Below, one piece after another: positions 1 through 13,070 of a stretch of 64,000 nucleotides of DNA. The translations under genes and the position numbers were made by a program. The DNA is from Ancistrus triradiatus (taxonomy: Eukaryota; Chordata; Actinopteri; Siluriformes; Loricariidae): NCBI GenBank assembly GCA_025084515.1, contig JAJAGP010003155.1:18838-82837 (forward strand). Direction: 5' to 3'. The notes under the pieces are model-generated. The model did no database searches. It was not told where the DNA came from and saw nothing but the letters and a program-made list of their open reading frames with translations. Position 1 is the first letter of the stretch. Each line of letters starts with the position of its first letter.

Positions 1-55
1 CATCAGAAAAGCTGAAAGCTGTTCTGTACGGAGGAATGAGGCTAAAATCTTGCAT
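1..55 (+). mobile_element. Tc1-like transposon tail fragment
   Basis: The first bases match the stretch at about 23680-23735 that follows the transposase C-terminus of the local 'gtgcttgaaagtttgtgaac' Tc1 family (shared words such as ctgttctgta and ggagg). The rest of the element lies before the window or is lost. Confidence 0.5.
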
Positions 56-56
56 T

Positions 57-2752
57 CGTACGCACTAGGGATTTGGTACTGGTGTATCTGTATGTTTTTG
101 TCTTTGCACATTTGCTGGCTACCAAAAATCCCCCCCATCTCATCAGGCTGCACATTAATTACCAAATGAGTGGTTTGATATTAAAATATTCAAACCTTAA
201 GCTCCGTCTGTGGTCTGTTTTAAGAGTCAACAGTGGATGAACATTAGACGTCAGGTACTCACTGGCTGTAATGGCTTTGTTTCACATGCTACGTGCAAAC
301 AGCGTTAGACTAAGCGAAAAATGAACTTTAAATCGTATCAACCTGTTAAAGTGTATATTTACAAGCATTCTGCATTCCAGCAAACATGTTACATGTTCAA
401 TTTTCACATGATTCGTCAATAATCATAAAATGCTGCTCAAAAAGAGCCACATACCAAATTTTATTCTTCAGAGGAGAGGCTTTTTGCAGTCACCACTGTT
501 GTGTGTACAAGACCAAAGACCTACACCTAGAATAGGCAAACACTTAGCAGTTTCATTTCCTAAACCCTCGTAGATGCGACTTGATGGGGAACAAAAAGGC
601 CATGCTGACAAAATAACTTAAGGACTCCAAGGCCCAATAAACCTGATTGTGAAAACTGTGTATTTAGCAGCTATTTTCAATACTTGTGGCAGCTCAGCAT
701 GGCAGTGCATGCTTTTAGTATGCCCAACTATTTATTACTTTTTTATATTGCAGGTTAGTTCATGTTAATTTAAAAAAAAAAAGTTTATTTAGCAGGGTGT
801 GTTAAAGCAATACAGTATAGTAGCGTGATTGTCTTTTAAGCAACATCCATCTTTTCAAAGCCAAACCAGTTCCAACGACGTAGATTGAGAGGCTGGTGGC
901 ATCTGTATTTTGTCACCTGCCGCAGTTTGTTCGCTCATTTTTACCATGCACTTTAAGTAGAATGCATGCCTGATTTGTGGAACTAGTGTGCATGTGTAGT
1001 AGTCAATCCTACCTGGCTACATGACGCAGTGGATATGTGAGCTACCTCTTAAGGCATGTTTGTGACTGTTTTTTACAAAGTGAGTGACATTTTGAATCAT
1101 GTCTGCTCACACATCATTAAAACATGTACTGTCATGGTAGATGATATTTGTTGCACATAGACTGAGGACCAATAATATAAAATGATATCTTAAAACAGGG
1201 AGGGGGGATTATTTGGTTGGGTCACTAAACCTGCCTGTAGATCCATGTTCTGTTTTTTATTACCATAAGTACAAGGTCAAGTCAAAAGTTAAAAACAACT
1301 TCAGTTAATTTCCCCTCATATGTTACTATAAGAAGCTGAAAGCACAGAAATTGAACTTATTCTGCTTCATAAAGTGGTGCGAGATTGCATTGAGCTTGTT
1401 TGCTCGAACTGTCACACGGTCAGCCTATCAGTCATACATACTACAGTTCTATCTCTGGACTAATGGTGTGACTTTGATACGGCCTTAGATGTGCTATTCA
1501 CGTCAGCCTGTGAAACTGTTATATGATGCAAAGCAAGGATTAAAGACGACTATAAAGATCAGCGAACCTTCTGTGTAGACACCTGCACAAATCATATGCA
1601 AGTTAAGTTCAAGTTAAGCTCTCCTAAAATAATTCTGAGAGACAATACATAAATTCAGGGAAACCTCGCTGACATTTTAATTTACTTGACTGCTGCTTTT
1701 TAAGGCAACAACCACACAAATATAAATTCCTAACTGCCATTTTTTTTTATCCTAAACTAAAATAAAGTCATGTATACTTGTACTTCATCCTTGGTCCTGT
1801 GTTTACTTAACAACACAATAACTATAGAATCAGCCTAAGTCAACACAATGGGTATTTTAAACACTATATCCAACACTATGGCACATAGTGGGCTGCCACT
1901 GTAGTATTTAAGAAGTTAAAAATATTTAGGGTATTTGTTTTGCTGCCCAGACAAAAAAAATGCGTGTCTATTTTGGAAACGGGGAGGATCTAAGCTGTGT
2001 ATTTTAATTATAAGGAGTCAACGCCTAAAATTCCAGACCCTCCAACACAGTTAAACGCACACACTGTATACGACTGCACTGCATTTTCCCTGTAGAAGTG
2101 CTGAGCCAAAACGTACAGGAAAACAGAAGCTGTCTGCTTTAGCTAGATGAGACTGGGCTGGACATTTATTAATTTCCACAGTATTAGAGAGACTGGATTT
2201 ATACAGATAGTGTCGGAAAAGGATGAGACGCAAAACTGGGAAATGACACCCAAAAAAAAAAGACACTGGAAATTCCAAAACAAGCTGTTAGTCACTGGCA
2301 AGATTTATAGTCAAAACATGACACCTGTTACAAGAGGTCCAGACGCAAATCTTCATCAATTCAACTCGGTATTTATCAGAGAAAATGATAGTGACTAAAT
2401 AAATCTGGAACATGTTTTCAAATAAAGTTATTTTCCTGAATAGTGCATTACTATATGGAAATCATTAAAACTTGGGCAAGGTTTCCATTCGTTTACCCTT
2501 TATCCGTCTGCCCCACAAAAGGGGGCACAGTCTCTGTACCGGTCAGTGCCAGTCATGGAAGCATCATGGCGTTCTACCCCTCCAAAACAACAACAACAAA
2601 AAAAAACACTTGTGTAGAATACGATAACTTCTACAGGCATGTCTCCTGGCCTAAAATCGTTCATCATTTTATAAAAAGCATATAAAATGATGGTGACAAA
2701 TGATTTATTGAGTTTATTAATTTCATTAACGTTGCATCTGCATCAGTGGCTA
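57..2752. other. Gene-poor stretch, no recognised element
   Basis: AT-rich sequence with stops in all frames and only short chance reading frames. I see no splice-bounded exon, transposon end or RNA gene. It could be intron of the minus-strand gene that seems to start near 16.4 kb. Confidence 0.45.
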
Positions 2753-3262
2753 CCGTATTTTTCGGACCATAAGGCGCACTTAAAATCCTTTAATTTTCTC
2801 AAAAATCGACAGTGCGCCTTAAAATGCGGTGCGTCTAATGTATGAATTAATTCTGGATGTGCTTTCTGACCTAGAACCGATTGTAGATGGTACACGGCGC
2901 TCAAAAATCTGTCAAAATGTTTTAGCACGGCATTGGTAAGTTACTTAAGCTTACGGCCACGTAGTGCGCAGCATAGGGAGTAATACGGTATGTGCTTCAG
3001 CATTAGGGTACGTGCTTCATTCATTCATTTTCGAAGCGGATTTCAAAACACAACGCTATCAGTCAAGCAGACCAACATGCGTCATAGAGCAGCTGTGAGA
3101 GAATTCAACATTAACGAATCAATGGTACGGAAGTGGGAGGAAGCAAGAAGACGCCCCTGCCACCAGGTAAAGACCAAATGAGCTTCCACGGAACTAAGAG
3201 TTTGTTTCATTTTCATGCCGCCTTATAAACCCGGTTTGCGCTTTATAGTCCAAAAAATACGG
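2753..3262 (+). mobile_element. pogo/Tigger-like non-autonomous element
   Basis: A 510-bp element lies between TA dinucleotides. The left end reads ccgtatttttcggaccataa and the right end is its inverted counterpart, differing by a few bases. Inside, a short frame (about 3077-3145) encodes MRHRAAVREFNINESMVRKW, which resembles the N-terminal helix-turn-helix of CENP-B/pogo-type transposases. The catalytic region is missing, so this is an internally deleted derivative. Confidence 0.75.
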
Positions 3263-3264
3263 TA

Positions 3265-4242
3265 CATTCATGACAGACACAGATTTATATCGCCTCACCC
3301 ACAACTCAGTACTAAAAGGAAATCAAGGAGTGGTTGAAGATTACAGCCAACCGAAAGGAAATCAAGGAGTGTCCTCCGGATCACTTTCACGCTGAGCAAT
3401 TAGCATTTGTGAGCAAGTATTTTGCTTTAACTTTTCACGTTCAACTCATTATTCACTAAATTACATGACAACCTCTCTGGTGAAATAAAGACATGAAGCA
3501 TATGCATTCCATATTTTTATATACTTCAATCTTTTTACATAGATCATATAATCAGACATTATATATTTAAATAAAATCTGTGTTTTTCTGATTTTAACAA
3601 AGAATGCAAATTAATGAAAATAACATTCAAAAAAGTGGCTACATTTTTTAAAAGGCCACAGTAAATTAGTTTCAGAATTTTTTTAATCACATTTGTTTAT
3701 GGAAACAGGTTTTACAATCATGAGAGGAGTGTTAAAGACACTGAATTAATGGCTGTGAGAGCAGTGCCCTTTTAAACTCAGTGTACAAAAGGAAGCAGAG
3801 AGAAAACCTCGAGACCATCATACAGATTAAAAATGATGTCAGAACAGGATGTGGAAACCCTCACAGTGAACATCCCAGCATGAATTGATCAGAACCTCTG
3901 CCCATTACACCTGTCCTGTATATGGTCTAAACACACATCAGACTGAACACACCACTAAACATAGCAAAAGAATGTGCATCTCAGACTTTCTGTAAACAGA
4001 TCAACTCAAGACTTCCTCAAAAATAAAAATCAGGGCTGATCAGAGACTCCGAGGTCAGGTATTACGAACTGGTATATTGTCCTGGTATACTGTAGGAAAG
4101 CGTGCAAGAGGTATGTCTGAAAATTATATTAAGTTAATCATTAAAAGAAATCTAAATTCTGTTTATCTAGCTCTATAACATAAAACATATAATGTAGGCA
4201 ATGAAAGTTCCTGAAAGCACACCTGTCCCACACTCATTAAAA
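3265..4242. other. Gene-free stretch
   Basis: No gene or clear transposon is seen. A roughly 20-bp phrase (aaaggaaatcaaggagtg) occurs twice, near 3314 and 3354, which is a minor local duplication. Confidence 0.4.
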
Positions 4243-5615
4243 AACCTTTGTGTTAAAAAATTCCAGCTACACCAAAATTTTGACAGAGGTCAACGTCTAA
4301 TCCATCTCTTTAACCACTGTAAGTCTTCAGGTTGGCACACACTGTAGTGGTACTTTGGCCCATTCCTCCATGCAGATCTCCCTCTAGAGCAGTGATGTTT
4401 TGGGGCAACATGGGACTTTAACTCCCTCCTCCAAATTCTATGGGGTTGAGGTCTGCAGGAATGGCAGGCCACTCCAGGACCTTTTGAAAATGCTTTTTTA
4501 CGGGACACTCATTTGTTGCCGAGCGGTGTGTTTGGGATCATTGTCAGCTGGGAAGACAAGCACGTTGCATCTTCAATGCTCTCACTGATGGAAGGAGGTT
4601 TGGTAAAAGTCACGATTACAGGCCCCATTCATTCTTCCCTTAAACACGGATAAGTCGTCCTGTCCCCTTGCAGAAAAACCGCCCCAAAGCATGATGTTTG
4701 ATACCCCCATGCTTACACAGTAGGTAGGCGCAACTCAGCATTCTCTTTCACTCCAAAAGACGAGTTGAGTTTTTACAAAAAGTTCTATTTTAGTTTCTCT
4801 GACCACCATGATATTCTCCCCCCCCAATCCTCTTCTGGATCATCCATATGAGTCTGGCAAACTTTCGATTGGGCCCTGTACATGTACTGACTTAAGCGGG
4901 GGACAGACCTGGCACAGCCAGGATCTGAGTCCCTATGCGTAGTGTGGTTTATGATGGTAAGGCTTTGTTACTTTGGTCCCAGCTCTCTGCAGGTCTCATC
5001 AGGTCCCTCCGTGTAGGTCTGGGATTTTTTTGCTCACCGTCCTCATGAATATTTTGACCCCACCGGATGAGATATTGCGTGGGCCCAGATATAAGGAGAC
5101 TATCAATGTCTTGAGGTCTTTCCATGTTTTACAGTTGCTCCAAACAGTTGATTTATTCACACCAAACATGCTTGTCGATTGTAGATCACTCTTCCCAGCC
5201 TGGTGAGGTCTACAATTTTCTTCCTGGTGTCCTTCAACAGCTCTTTGGTCTTGGCCATGATTGAGTTTGGAGTCTGACTGTTTGAGGCTGTGGACAGGTG
5301 CCTTTTATACAAGTAACAAGGTCAAACAGGTGCCATTAATACAGGTAGCGAGTGGAGGACAGAGGAGCTTCTTAAAGAAGAAGTTATAGGTCTGTGAGAG
5401 CCAGAAATCTTGCTTGTTTGTGGGTGACCAAATACTTATATTCCACCATGATTCTTTAATTAAATTCTTTAAAAATCCTACAATGTGATTTCCTGGATTT
5501 TTTTTCTCATTGTGTCTCTCATAGTTGAAGTGTACCTGTGATGAAAATTACAGACCTCTCTCATCTTTCTAAGTCGGCGAATCAGTGACTGACTAAATAC
5601 TTTTTTGCCCCACTG
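4243..5615 (-). mobile_element. Degenerate Tc1 element, left end lost
   Basis: Same family as the better copies at 18974-20443 and 37575-39137. The right inverted repeat is intact (gcccactg next to TA at 5616-5617); the left terminal repeat is missing. The transposase runs on the minus strand and is broken by many stops and frameshifts. Recognisable remains include the C-terminal part near 4290-4510 and, read in reverse, the helix-turn-helix region near 4980-5260. It cannot encode a working transposase. Confidence 0.8.
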
Positions 5616-5624
5616 TACCTGTCA

Positions 5625-5912
5625 ACACTTCCAGAAGTATCACTGAGAGCTACAGACATTGCTTGATTGCAGTGATTGCCTACAGGTTGTGCAACAAAAC
5701 ATTTGCATAATTGGCCTCATCATTTTTCTTTGCATTCGTGGTATTATTTTAAATATTCTGTTGAATCACAAATCAACAGCAACTGATTTTGTATTAAATA
5801 TGCAACAAAATGTATGCCAATCCCCTTCAATCCCTTTAAGCAGTTTCATGCTATTGAAAATTGTGGGTTCTTTTTTTTTTGTGGAAGGGGACCAATAAAT
5901 TTATCCGAGTCT
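5625..5912 (+). mobile_element. Right-end fragment of another Tc1 family
   Basis: The segment starts with a 'gcttgattgcagt' type phrase and ends with 'ggggaccaataaatttatcc', which resembles the 3' ends of Tc1-like elements that close with a '...accaataattttgtcc...' repeat. No left end is visible. Confidence 0.4.
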
Positions 5913-6549
5913 GTACAAAAGAAACCTTTTTATATTTAACAGATTATTCTTATATACCCACTTTCACCTTTAAGTCACCTTTAAGTGGGTCAACCAGGTA
6001 GCCATTAGTACAATTCTGCAGACCTGCTTACTCAAAATCCGTCACTTTCTGCCCTTTTACTTTCACATATTCAGCACAATCACAAAAGTCACCAAAATTA
6101 CAACTCGAAAGGCCAATACTTAATAATAATAATCTATTTTAACAATCTATGTTGTTGAAATAACGTAGTGTCCTATGAAACAACTGGAGTTGGACAATAC
6201 GGTCAAAATATTCTTTAAGCAATGTTATATCATGAGAAAAGTATATATCACAATAAAATAGCTAATATTGGGACAAAAATGTTGTAAAATAGCTATTTTG
6301 GCTAATCCAGTGAATCAGTACATTGCTACTTGAAAGGCACTTAATCACAACATACAATCTGTAAACCTCTCACCATACAGACGCAATATAATCAGTAAAA
6401 TTTAAAAGTACGAGATAAGACATTTTGGCCTACTTCCCAGATGCAAAGAACAAACCACCCTAAACCAGTACAAAGCCTCTCTGCATAAAAATACACAGAG
6501 TACACACCCATAGACACTCAGATGCACCAAGTTTCACACACAATCACGC

Positions 6550-7095
6550 AAACTACACAAACTATAAGCAATTCTGTATTAATTGCAATTAAAAAGAATT
6601 AATATGGGCTCACCAGCAGTGTCTGGTGACACTAGCGGAGTCTAAGGTGAGAGAGGGAGTGACAAAGTCTTAAGAACACTTGTAACAATCCACGATCCAC
6701 AGTTTTTTCAGTCACGATCCAATTCCTGTGCACAACTGCTGATATCGATACAGATTACAATACAGGAGGTTTTTTTTTTTTACTTTAATATTATGATTAT
6801 TATTGTTGGTAATGTGTAGGGTTGGGTATCATTTGCATTCTATCGACCCGATTCTGATTCCGATTCTTCTTATCAATTACATAATGCTATAGCAGAGCGT
6901 ACCAAAACAAATCTACATGACAAAGTATGTGATCACATGACACACCGGTCCTGGCAAAGAGATTCTTCCTTAATATGTGGCCGTGTTCATAAAGCATGAA
7001 ACACGTTAGTAGGAACAGATAAGTTGAACTGAAATTCTGTTTTCTTAATAGGTACCCATTTCTTGGAAACTACACAAACTATAAGCAATTCTGTA
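6550..7095. repeat. 488-bp insert flanked by 29-bp direct repeats (copy 1)
   Basis: Identical 29-bp sequences beginning aaactacacaaactata occur at 6550-6578 and 7067-7095. They bracket a block (about 6596-7066) that recurs at 8837-9303. The block carries the phrase gggttgggtatcatttgcat, which resembles hAT-type transposon ends in fish. The flanking repeat looks like a long target duplication or a repair footprint; neither is a standard size for hAT (8 bp) or Tc1 (TA). Confidence 0.75.
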
Positions 7096-7402
7096 CAACA
7101 CCCATGTTATTTCACCATTATCCTAATTCAATGGTTCCCAACCTGGGATCTGCACCCTCCTCAAGGGTTATGCCAAACATCACAGGGGGTGCTCTGCTTT
7201 GTCTGCTCTGAGGAGCTTGTAAAAATACATTTTACACATGTGACATAAAATTAAAATCGCACACTAACTGGAAAAAACACTTGTATATAAAATTACTTCT
7301 TAATAATAACTACTTTAATAAGCTTAAGTTTGATTTTTAGCTAAATGTTTAGCTCTCTTGAAAAGAGAATAGGAGCCAGTAGTAATAGTGAGCTTAAACA
7401 TA

Positions 7403-7905
7403 CAGTGGTGTGGAAAAAGTGGTTGCCCCCTTGCTGATTTCCTTTTTTTATTGCCTGTTTGTCACACTTAAGGGATTCAGAGCATCAAACAAATTTAAAT
7501 ATTAGTCAAAGACAACACAAGTAAACACAAAATTCAGTTTTTAAATGAAGGTGTTTATTACTAAGGCAGAAAAAAAATCGAAACAAGTGAAAAAGTGCCC
7601 CCTTGTTAAAACATAACTTAACTATGGTTTATCACACCTGAGACTGTCTCTATCCACACCTAGGCCTGATTATTGCCACACCTGTTCCCAATCAGGACAT
7701 CACTTAAATAGGACCTGCCTGACAAAGTGAAGTACACCAAAAAATCCTTAAAAGCTACGCATCATGCCGAGATCCAAAGAAATTCAGGAACAATTGAGAA
7801 AGAAAGTAATTGAGATCTATCAGTCTGGAAAGGGTTATAAAGCCATTTCTAAAGCTTTGGGACTCCAGCGAACCACAGTGAGAGCCATTATCGGCTGGAC
7901 CAGAA
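7403..7905 (+). mobile_element. Truncated Tc1 element with transposase N-terminus
   Basis: Starts at a TA (7401-7402) with cagtggtgtggaaaaagtgg. An ATG at 7764 opens a frame reading MPRSKEIQEQLRKKVIEIY and then a paired-like helix-turn-helix (GYKAISKALGLQRTTVRAII). That is the DNA-binding domain of Tc1 transposases. Homology stops near 7905; the catalytic domain and right end are gone. Confidence 0.8.
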
Positions 7906-8836
7906 TAACTTAATAGACAGATTCTGCTGAAAAGGAAATAACCAATTTTACACCAGCTTTGTCTTCTTGGTGTGTGAAGTGTGATATCAACACTTCCACA
8001 CAGCATTTACCAAAAAAAGAACAAGCGTCATCTTTGTCTGTGTTTCTACGAAGAAATAGCAAACTGCACAAAGAAATCCAATAATAGGTTTATAAAGAAC
8101 CAAGAGTGTTCAACTGACCTGGCAATAGTCTGGCCTCAAGTTTCCTGGTGGTCACTGGAAGGCATTTCTTCACATCGGTCTGTAGAAATGCATTAAAATA
8201 CAACATCAGCAGACTAAATATTAATATATATTTAATATAAAATGACTTCAATATTACTAGTATAATATCTAAAATAACCAACTGCTAAAGCTATTTCAGG
8301 AACAGACAGGTCCAGAGACACTTCTCTCCCAGTCTCAGTGAGCATATGCACTACTAATGTAGCAAGGAGGGCCTTTTTTAACTAATTTCTCTACTTGACA
8401 GTTGAGAGATGTTCATTTTGGTGGACCAGATAAAAAGTAATCAATTAAAGCAAAATGTTCACTACAAACACACTACAATTTTGGCTGCCAAAAATGGCAC
8501 TGTCAGTTATTGGCCAAAAATGAGACCAAAATTTCTGCGCGAAGAAATGTTAATTAGTGGTTAGACCAGAGATGAACACAGATAGTGAACAAACAGAACT
8601 TAGGAAGCAGAGTTCTTGAACTTGACACATTGCAAAGACTACGTGTGGCATTTAAATAGTATTTACGTGCTCGCTTCACCGTTCCTCTTTCACGAAAGCA
8701 TTTCTGTGGGCGCAGTTTGGCCTTCATCCCTCCATTAAAGATGTGATATATGGTTATACATGTGGTTTTGCCTCAACTGCTTCAAATAAAGGGTTTCAAA
8801 CAGAAGAGGATGTGATTAAGGAATTCCAGGTGAGAG
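7906..8836. other. Gene-free stretch
   Basis: No exon or transposon end was recognised between the truncated Tc1 element and the second copy of the duplicated block. Confidence 0.4.
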
Positions 8837-9303
8837 GAATTAATATGGGCTCACCAGCATTGTCTGGTGACACTAGCGGAGTCTAAGGTGAGAGAGGGAG
8901 TGACAAAGTCTTAAGAAAAACTTGTAAAAAACTTGTAAGAATCCACGATTGTTACAACTGCTGATATCGATACAGATTACAATACAGGAGGTTTTTTTTT
9001 TTACTTTAATATTATGATTATTATTGTTGGTAATGTGTAGGGTTGGGTATCATTTGCATTCTATCGATCCGATTCTGATTCTTCTTATCAATTACATAAT
9101 GCTATAGCAGAGCGTACCAAAACAAAACTACGTGATGAAGTATGCCATCACATGACACACCGGTCCTGGCAAAGAGATTCTTCCTTAATATGGATGTATT
9201 TTTCCACCAATCGTGGCCGTGTTCATAAAGCATGAAACACGTTAGCAGGAACAGATAAGTTGAACTGAAATTCTGTTTTCTTAATAGGTACCCATTTCTT
9301 GGA
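8837..9303. repeat. Second copy of the 6596-7066 block
   Basis: The copy begins gaattaatatgggctcacca and ends at ...cccatttcttgg like copy 1, with small indels. It carries about 20 extra bases near 9192-9212 and lacks some near 8945. Unlike copy 1 it has no 29-bp flanking repeats, and it continues into sequence (to about 9470) ending in ccgataccgatgtaggatcggg, which may be the true end of a hAT-like parent element. Confidence 0.75.
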
Positions 9304-9789
9304 ATTATTTAAACCAACAGCCAATACTATTTGCTCACTCAGTTGCAGACTGAAGTTGCCGTGTGCCCATGGTAAGATGTGGAATAGAATGTGGATCAGT
9401 AAGTGGATCGACCTGTGCATGACGTTAATATCAGACCCGATACCGATGTAGGATCGGGCTCATCTCAACAACAATGGTTACTATACAAGTTAAACAGTTT
9501 AATCACGATTACATTATATTAACACAAACAGAGACTGACATTTCTAAACTGCTTTAAACCGAGTCAGAATCCTGAAAATGTAATATGCTTTATTAAGTCT
9601 ACAAATGTTTTATAATAAAGGTTCACAAAGAAATAACTGCAATATAAGCTTATTACATCATCACGCTTTTTGTTCATATACTGTGGCAACCATCTGGCAA
9701 GACGAAAACCTGATTAACACTCACTGATGACGACAAAGTAATCTAGACTACATTGCCAAAGTTAAGCAGCACTCTAAACACTAACACGT

Positions 9790-9976
9790 AGTTGGTGTGT
9801 CTATAACAGCCTCCACTTTATTGGGAATTCTTTCTTCTATTTTTGAAACAAAGCTGTGAAGGTTGAGGTCTAGGCTTTGTTTAAGTCATTCAAGCTCCTC
9901 CATACCAAACTCAGCAAACCGTTGCTTTATTTACCTCGCTTTGCGCATAATATCATGCTGAAATACTGATAGCCTA
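9790..9976 (-). mobile_element. Tc1-derived fragment, left part
   Basis: Phrases such as ctaggctttgt and caagctcctccataccaaactc are typical of non-autonomous Tc1 relatives in fish. The SINE at 9977-10182 interrupts it and the likely continuation is at 10183-10260. Confidence 0.4.
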
Positions 9977-10182
9977 GCGGGACTGTGGTAGCCTAGCAGT
10001 TAAGGTACTGGACTATGGACAGGTCCAGGGTACAACAATCCCACCTCTGCCAGGCTGCCACTGTTTGGGTCCTTTGAGCAAGGCCCTTAACCCACAATTG
10101 CTTGGATTGTAAAGACTGTACCAATTGTAAGTCCGCTCTGGATAAGGGCGTCTGCTAAATACTGTAAATGTAAATGTAAATA
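9977..10182 (+). mobile_element. tRNA-derived SINE
   Basis: The head gggactgtggtagcctagc is followed by a B-box-like middle and the tail tctggataagggcgtctgct, then atgtaaatg repeats. The tail resembles the conserved 3' region of teleost V-SINE-like families. Further copies lie at 12085, 13678, 50880, 51069 and 61178. Confidence 0.8.
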
Positions 10183-10260
10183 GGAAAGTGCCTTAACCAA
10201 CTGCTTATTTAGCAACAGAGATCTCACAATCCTCTTCCAGTCTGTTGCTGTTGGATTTTA

Positions 10261-12084
10261 CTGAAGGAATCATCGATGGTTTTAAGAAGAACATTGCTGC
10301 AAATATTGTATGTGTAAAACAATAACAGGTTCTGTGAACCACATGACTTTTTTACAGTTCAGTCGTTGACGGTTCTACTTAAAAAAAAAAATAGGAGCAG
10401 AATCGGCAATACAAACATCAAACGAGCCCTTATTCATGAAATCCTCCAAGAATAAAATTAGTATGGTTCGGTATTCAAATGTGTTTCGCAACACAGATTA
10501 AACATCTGAGTAGATAACGTTTTCTTGAAAAATAATTCTTGGAGAATGACTCCATGTTTTTTCAGATGTTTTCCTGAGATGTGTGACGTGAGGTTAACCA
10601 TTTACCATTAGGCATTTATTGTACCGGGAACTGTTGCTGTTTAGTGAAGTAAAGCCCATACTTCAGACATCTGTGGCATGTTTATTCCATCACTGCCACA
10701 AACGAGGTGGAAAGATATGGCTGTAGTTCAGTTTTCATTTGTTTATCATTTTTCTAAAAACCCAACTGATCCCTCGGCTGTCGTCTTTTAAAAGTACTAC
10801 TAATGTTATTTTTGTCAAAGGGTATAAAAAAATAATCAGTATGTTAATACCGCTAGTACACAGCTAGTACTGTGACACCTTAGTCTATGCCTTACCTAGT
10901 AATGTCAGTAACTATGCTTTACACCTTGCCTTTAGGTTTGCATGACCAAGGAAACACGTGCCATGAAACTGTAGATGAACAGGTTACAGGGAATTTCACA
11001 GGTAGTCCAATACATACTTAAACCCAATACAAACAGGTCTAAAATTAGATGGGGACCTGTGATAGGCCTCCTTCACAAGAGCTACTCATTGACTTTATTT
11101 CCATCCAAAGCTGTGTTTTACCCATGTGTCTGGAGAAAATTCCAGGCAGAACTACCTAGTGTGTTTCACCAAAACTCAGAAATGCTCTGAAAGTTCTGCC
11201 TAAATGCACAATTTACAGACATGTGATGCCTCGCGTTGATAAAAGGCTGTTTTTGACTTCTGATATTCACCTTAGATCTTTCAGGATGTAATGAAAATGT
11301 CACTGCACACTGTTTAATTTAATTGGGTTTCAGAAGAACTCTATTGTCATGTTGCTAGGAGAGCCATGAAGAAGAGGGAAAAAACCCCACAAAAAGCCAG
11401 ATAGTGCCAACTGAACAATGGGGATAAGGTATCTTTTTAAAATGGCACATAATATCTACTTTTCAACAGGGAGACTACAACCTCACCAGATACTCGCTTG
11501 TCCGATGGGGATTCTTTTTACCATCCCAAATGCAAGAGTTTTTATCAGCGAGGAGATTTTCTCAGTAGAAATTCACTCACATATCCCCCCTAATAAACTA
11601 ATCCAGTCCAAATAGGTCTTTTGTAGTGCTTATTGCAATCAAGGGGCAGGCATTGAAACTTATGTGACTCCTGGATGTTCCCTCTTCACAATAACAGTAC
11701 TTGCTGTCAGATCAGGAAGTACTAGCAATGGAGAAAAATATGATCAACAATGTACGGGAAAAGTTGTGACAATGATGATCAACGAGCTGTTTTACGAATC
11801 ATTCTAAACAGCCAGTGTTTGCTTTATGGAGCTTTGCATTGTTGATTTGGTGCACCTGCTTGTAATAGGTGTGGCTGAAACACACTAACTGAAGGGTGAG
11901 GGTAAACCCACGTAGTTCTGGGCATGTAGTGTATTCGTTGCGGCGTCTTTGTACTCATTACAACACACTACTATATCGGGTTGGAACGGTACAGTTCTGA
12001 ATGTATTCAGTACATAAAATTGCAAATTATTTAGAATTAACTTAGCTTGCAAAACAAATGAACCTGTGCAAATCCTGAATTATA
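10261..12084. other. Gene-free stretch
   Basis: No gene or terminal-repeat element was recognised. Only short chance frames occur, including a 71-codon frame at 10975-11190 with no splice sites or family resemblance. Confidence 0.4.
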
Positions 12085-12289
12085 CATTTTAAACAGCATT
12101 TAGCAGACGCCCTTATCCAGAGCGAATTACAATTGATACAATCTTACAATCCAAAGCTATTGTGGGTTAAGGGTCTTTGCTCAAGGACCCAACAGTGGGC
12201 AGCTTAGCAGAGGTGGGATTTGAACCATGGACCTTCTGGTCCATAGTCTAGTACCTTACCCGCTAGGCTAAAACCACAGTCCCATTATA
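12085..12289 (-). mobile_element. tRNA-derived SINE with 8-bp flanking repeat
   Basis: Reverse-strand copy of the SINE at 9977: tail near 12085-12125, head (cagtccc) ending at 12283. The word gaattata occurs at 12077-12084 and at 12290-12297, consistent with a target-site duplication. Confidence 0.8.
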
Positions 12290-12297
12290 GAATTATA

Positions 12298-12759
12298 GCA
12301 TATGAAGACACACATTTCTTGCTCACAAAAATATCGACATCTAGGTATTACTTTTAAAAAAAATGACAGTTAATATTGCTGCAACAGGACCTGAATGAAC
12401 ACAGGAGGGTCCTCGAGCTCTGGCTTTGAGGTTCCCATACTTACGAGGCCTGCATCACTGAACATGTGCTAATTCAGTCGCTAGGTTACAGTTCTATTAC
12501 GGAAACAGAGAGATAACAGAGTTTTAAATTTCAGTTTCCGCACACAGATGCAGAAGAGAAGTGATATCTTGTCAAGTTTAACTGATTTGGTAACTTTTTC
12601 TCGACAGAGCCACAAGAGCTTAACGTGCATTAACGTAACTTGCATGCATAAGCTAGACTGTACTCACAACCAGGAAGGGAGGTACACCACAAATGTACCT
12701 CACACCTCTGCTACTTGTATATTACTAGTAATTCATACGTCAGCACCAAATCACGATAT
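12298..12759. other. Gene-free stretch
   Basis: Nothing recognisable. The frame at 12548-12934 runs on into the adjacent SINE-like repeat and is not gene-like. Confidence 0.4.
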
Positions 12760-13005
12760 AACGAACACCCACTCACTCACTCACGATCCGATCCAAGTCC
12801 CGGATTGCACCTCGGTGGTGGTGTGCTCTACAGGAACAAGGCCCAGTCCATCACAGGGCAACGTATGCGCACACACATGCTCACTCACAGACATCAAGTG
12901 GCGTAACATCTTTGGTACGTGGGGTGGAAAGTGAAGTACGCGCATTAAACCCACGCAGATACAGGGAGAACATGCAAACTTGAGAACTATGTCTGCAAAT
13001 AGGGA
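12760..13005 (-). mobile_element. Degenerate DANA/HE1-like SINE
   Basis: Contains the reverse-strand core typical of this SINE group: 'ccatcacagggcaacg', 'cccacgcagatacagggaga', 'acatgcaaact'. The tRNA-like head is poorly preserved. Confidence 0.55.
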
Positions 13006-13070
13006 AACTACATGCTACTCGGTAGTATAATGTCAAGCTGCATTACGCAAAAATTCCACCATATAATATA

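Noticed and set aside
12548..12934. 128-codon plus frame
   Set aside because: Half of it is a degenerate SINE; no splice or family support.
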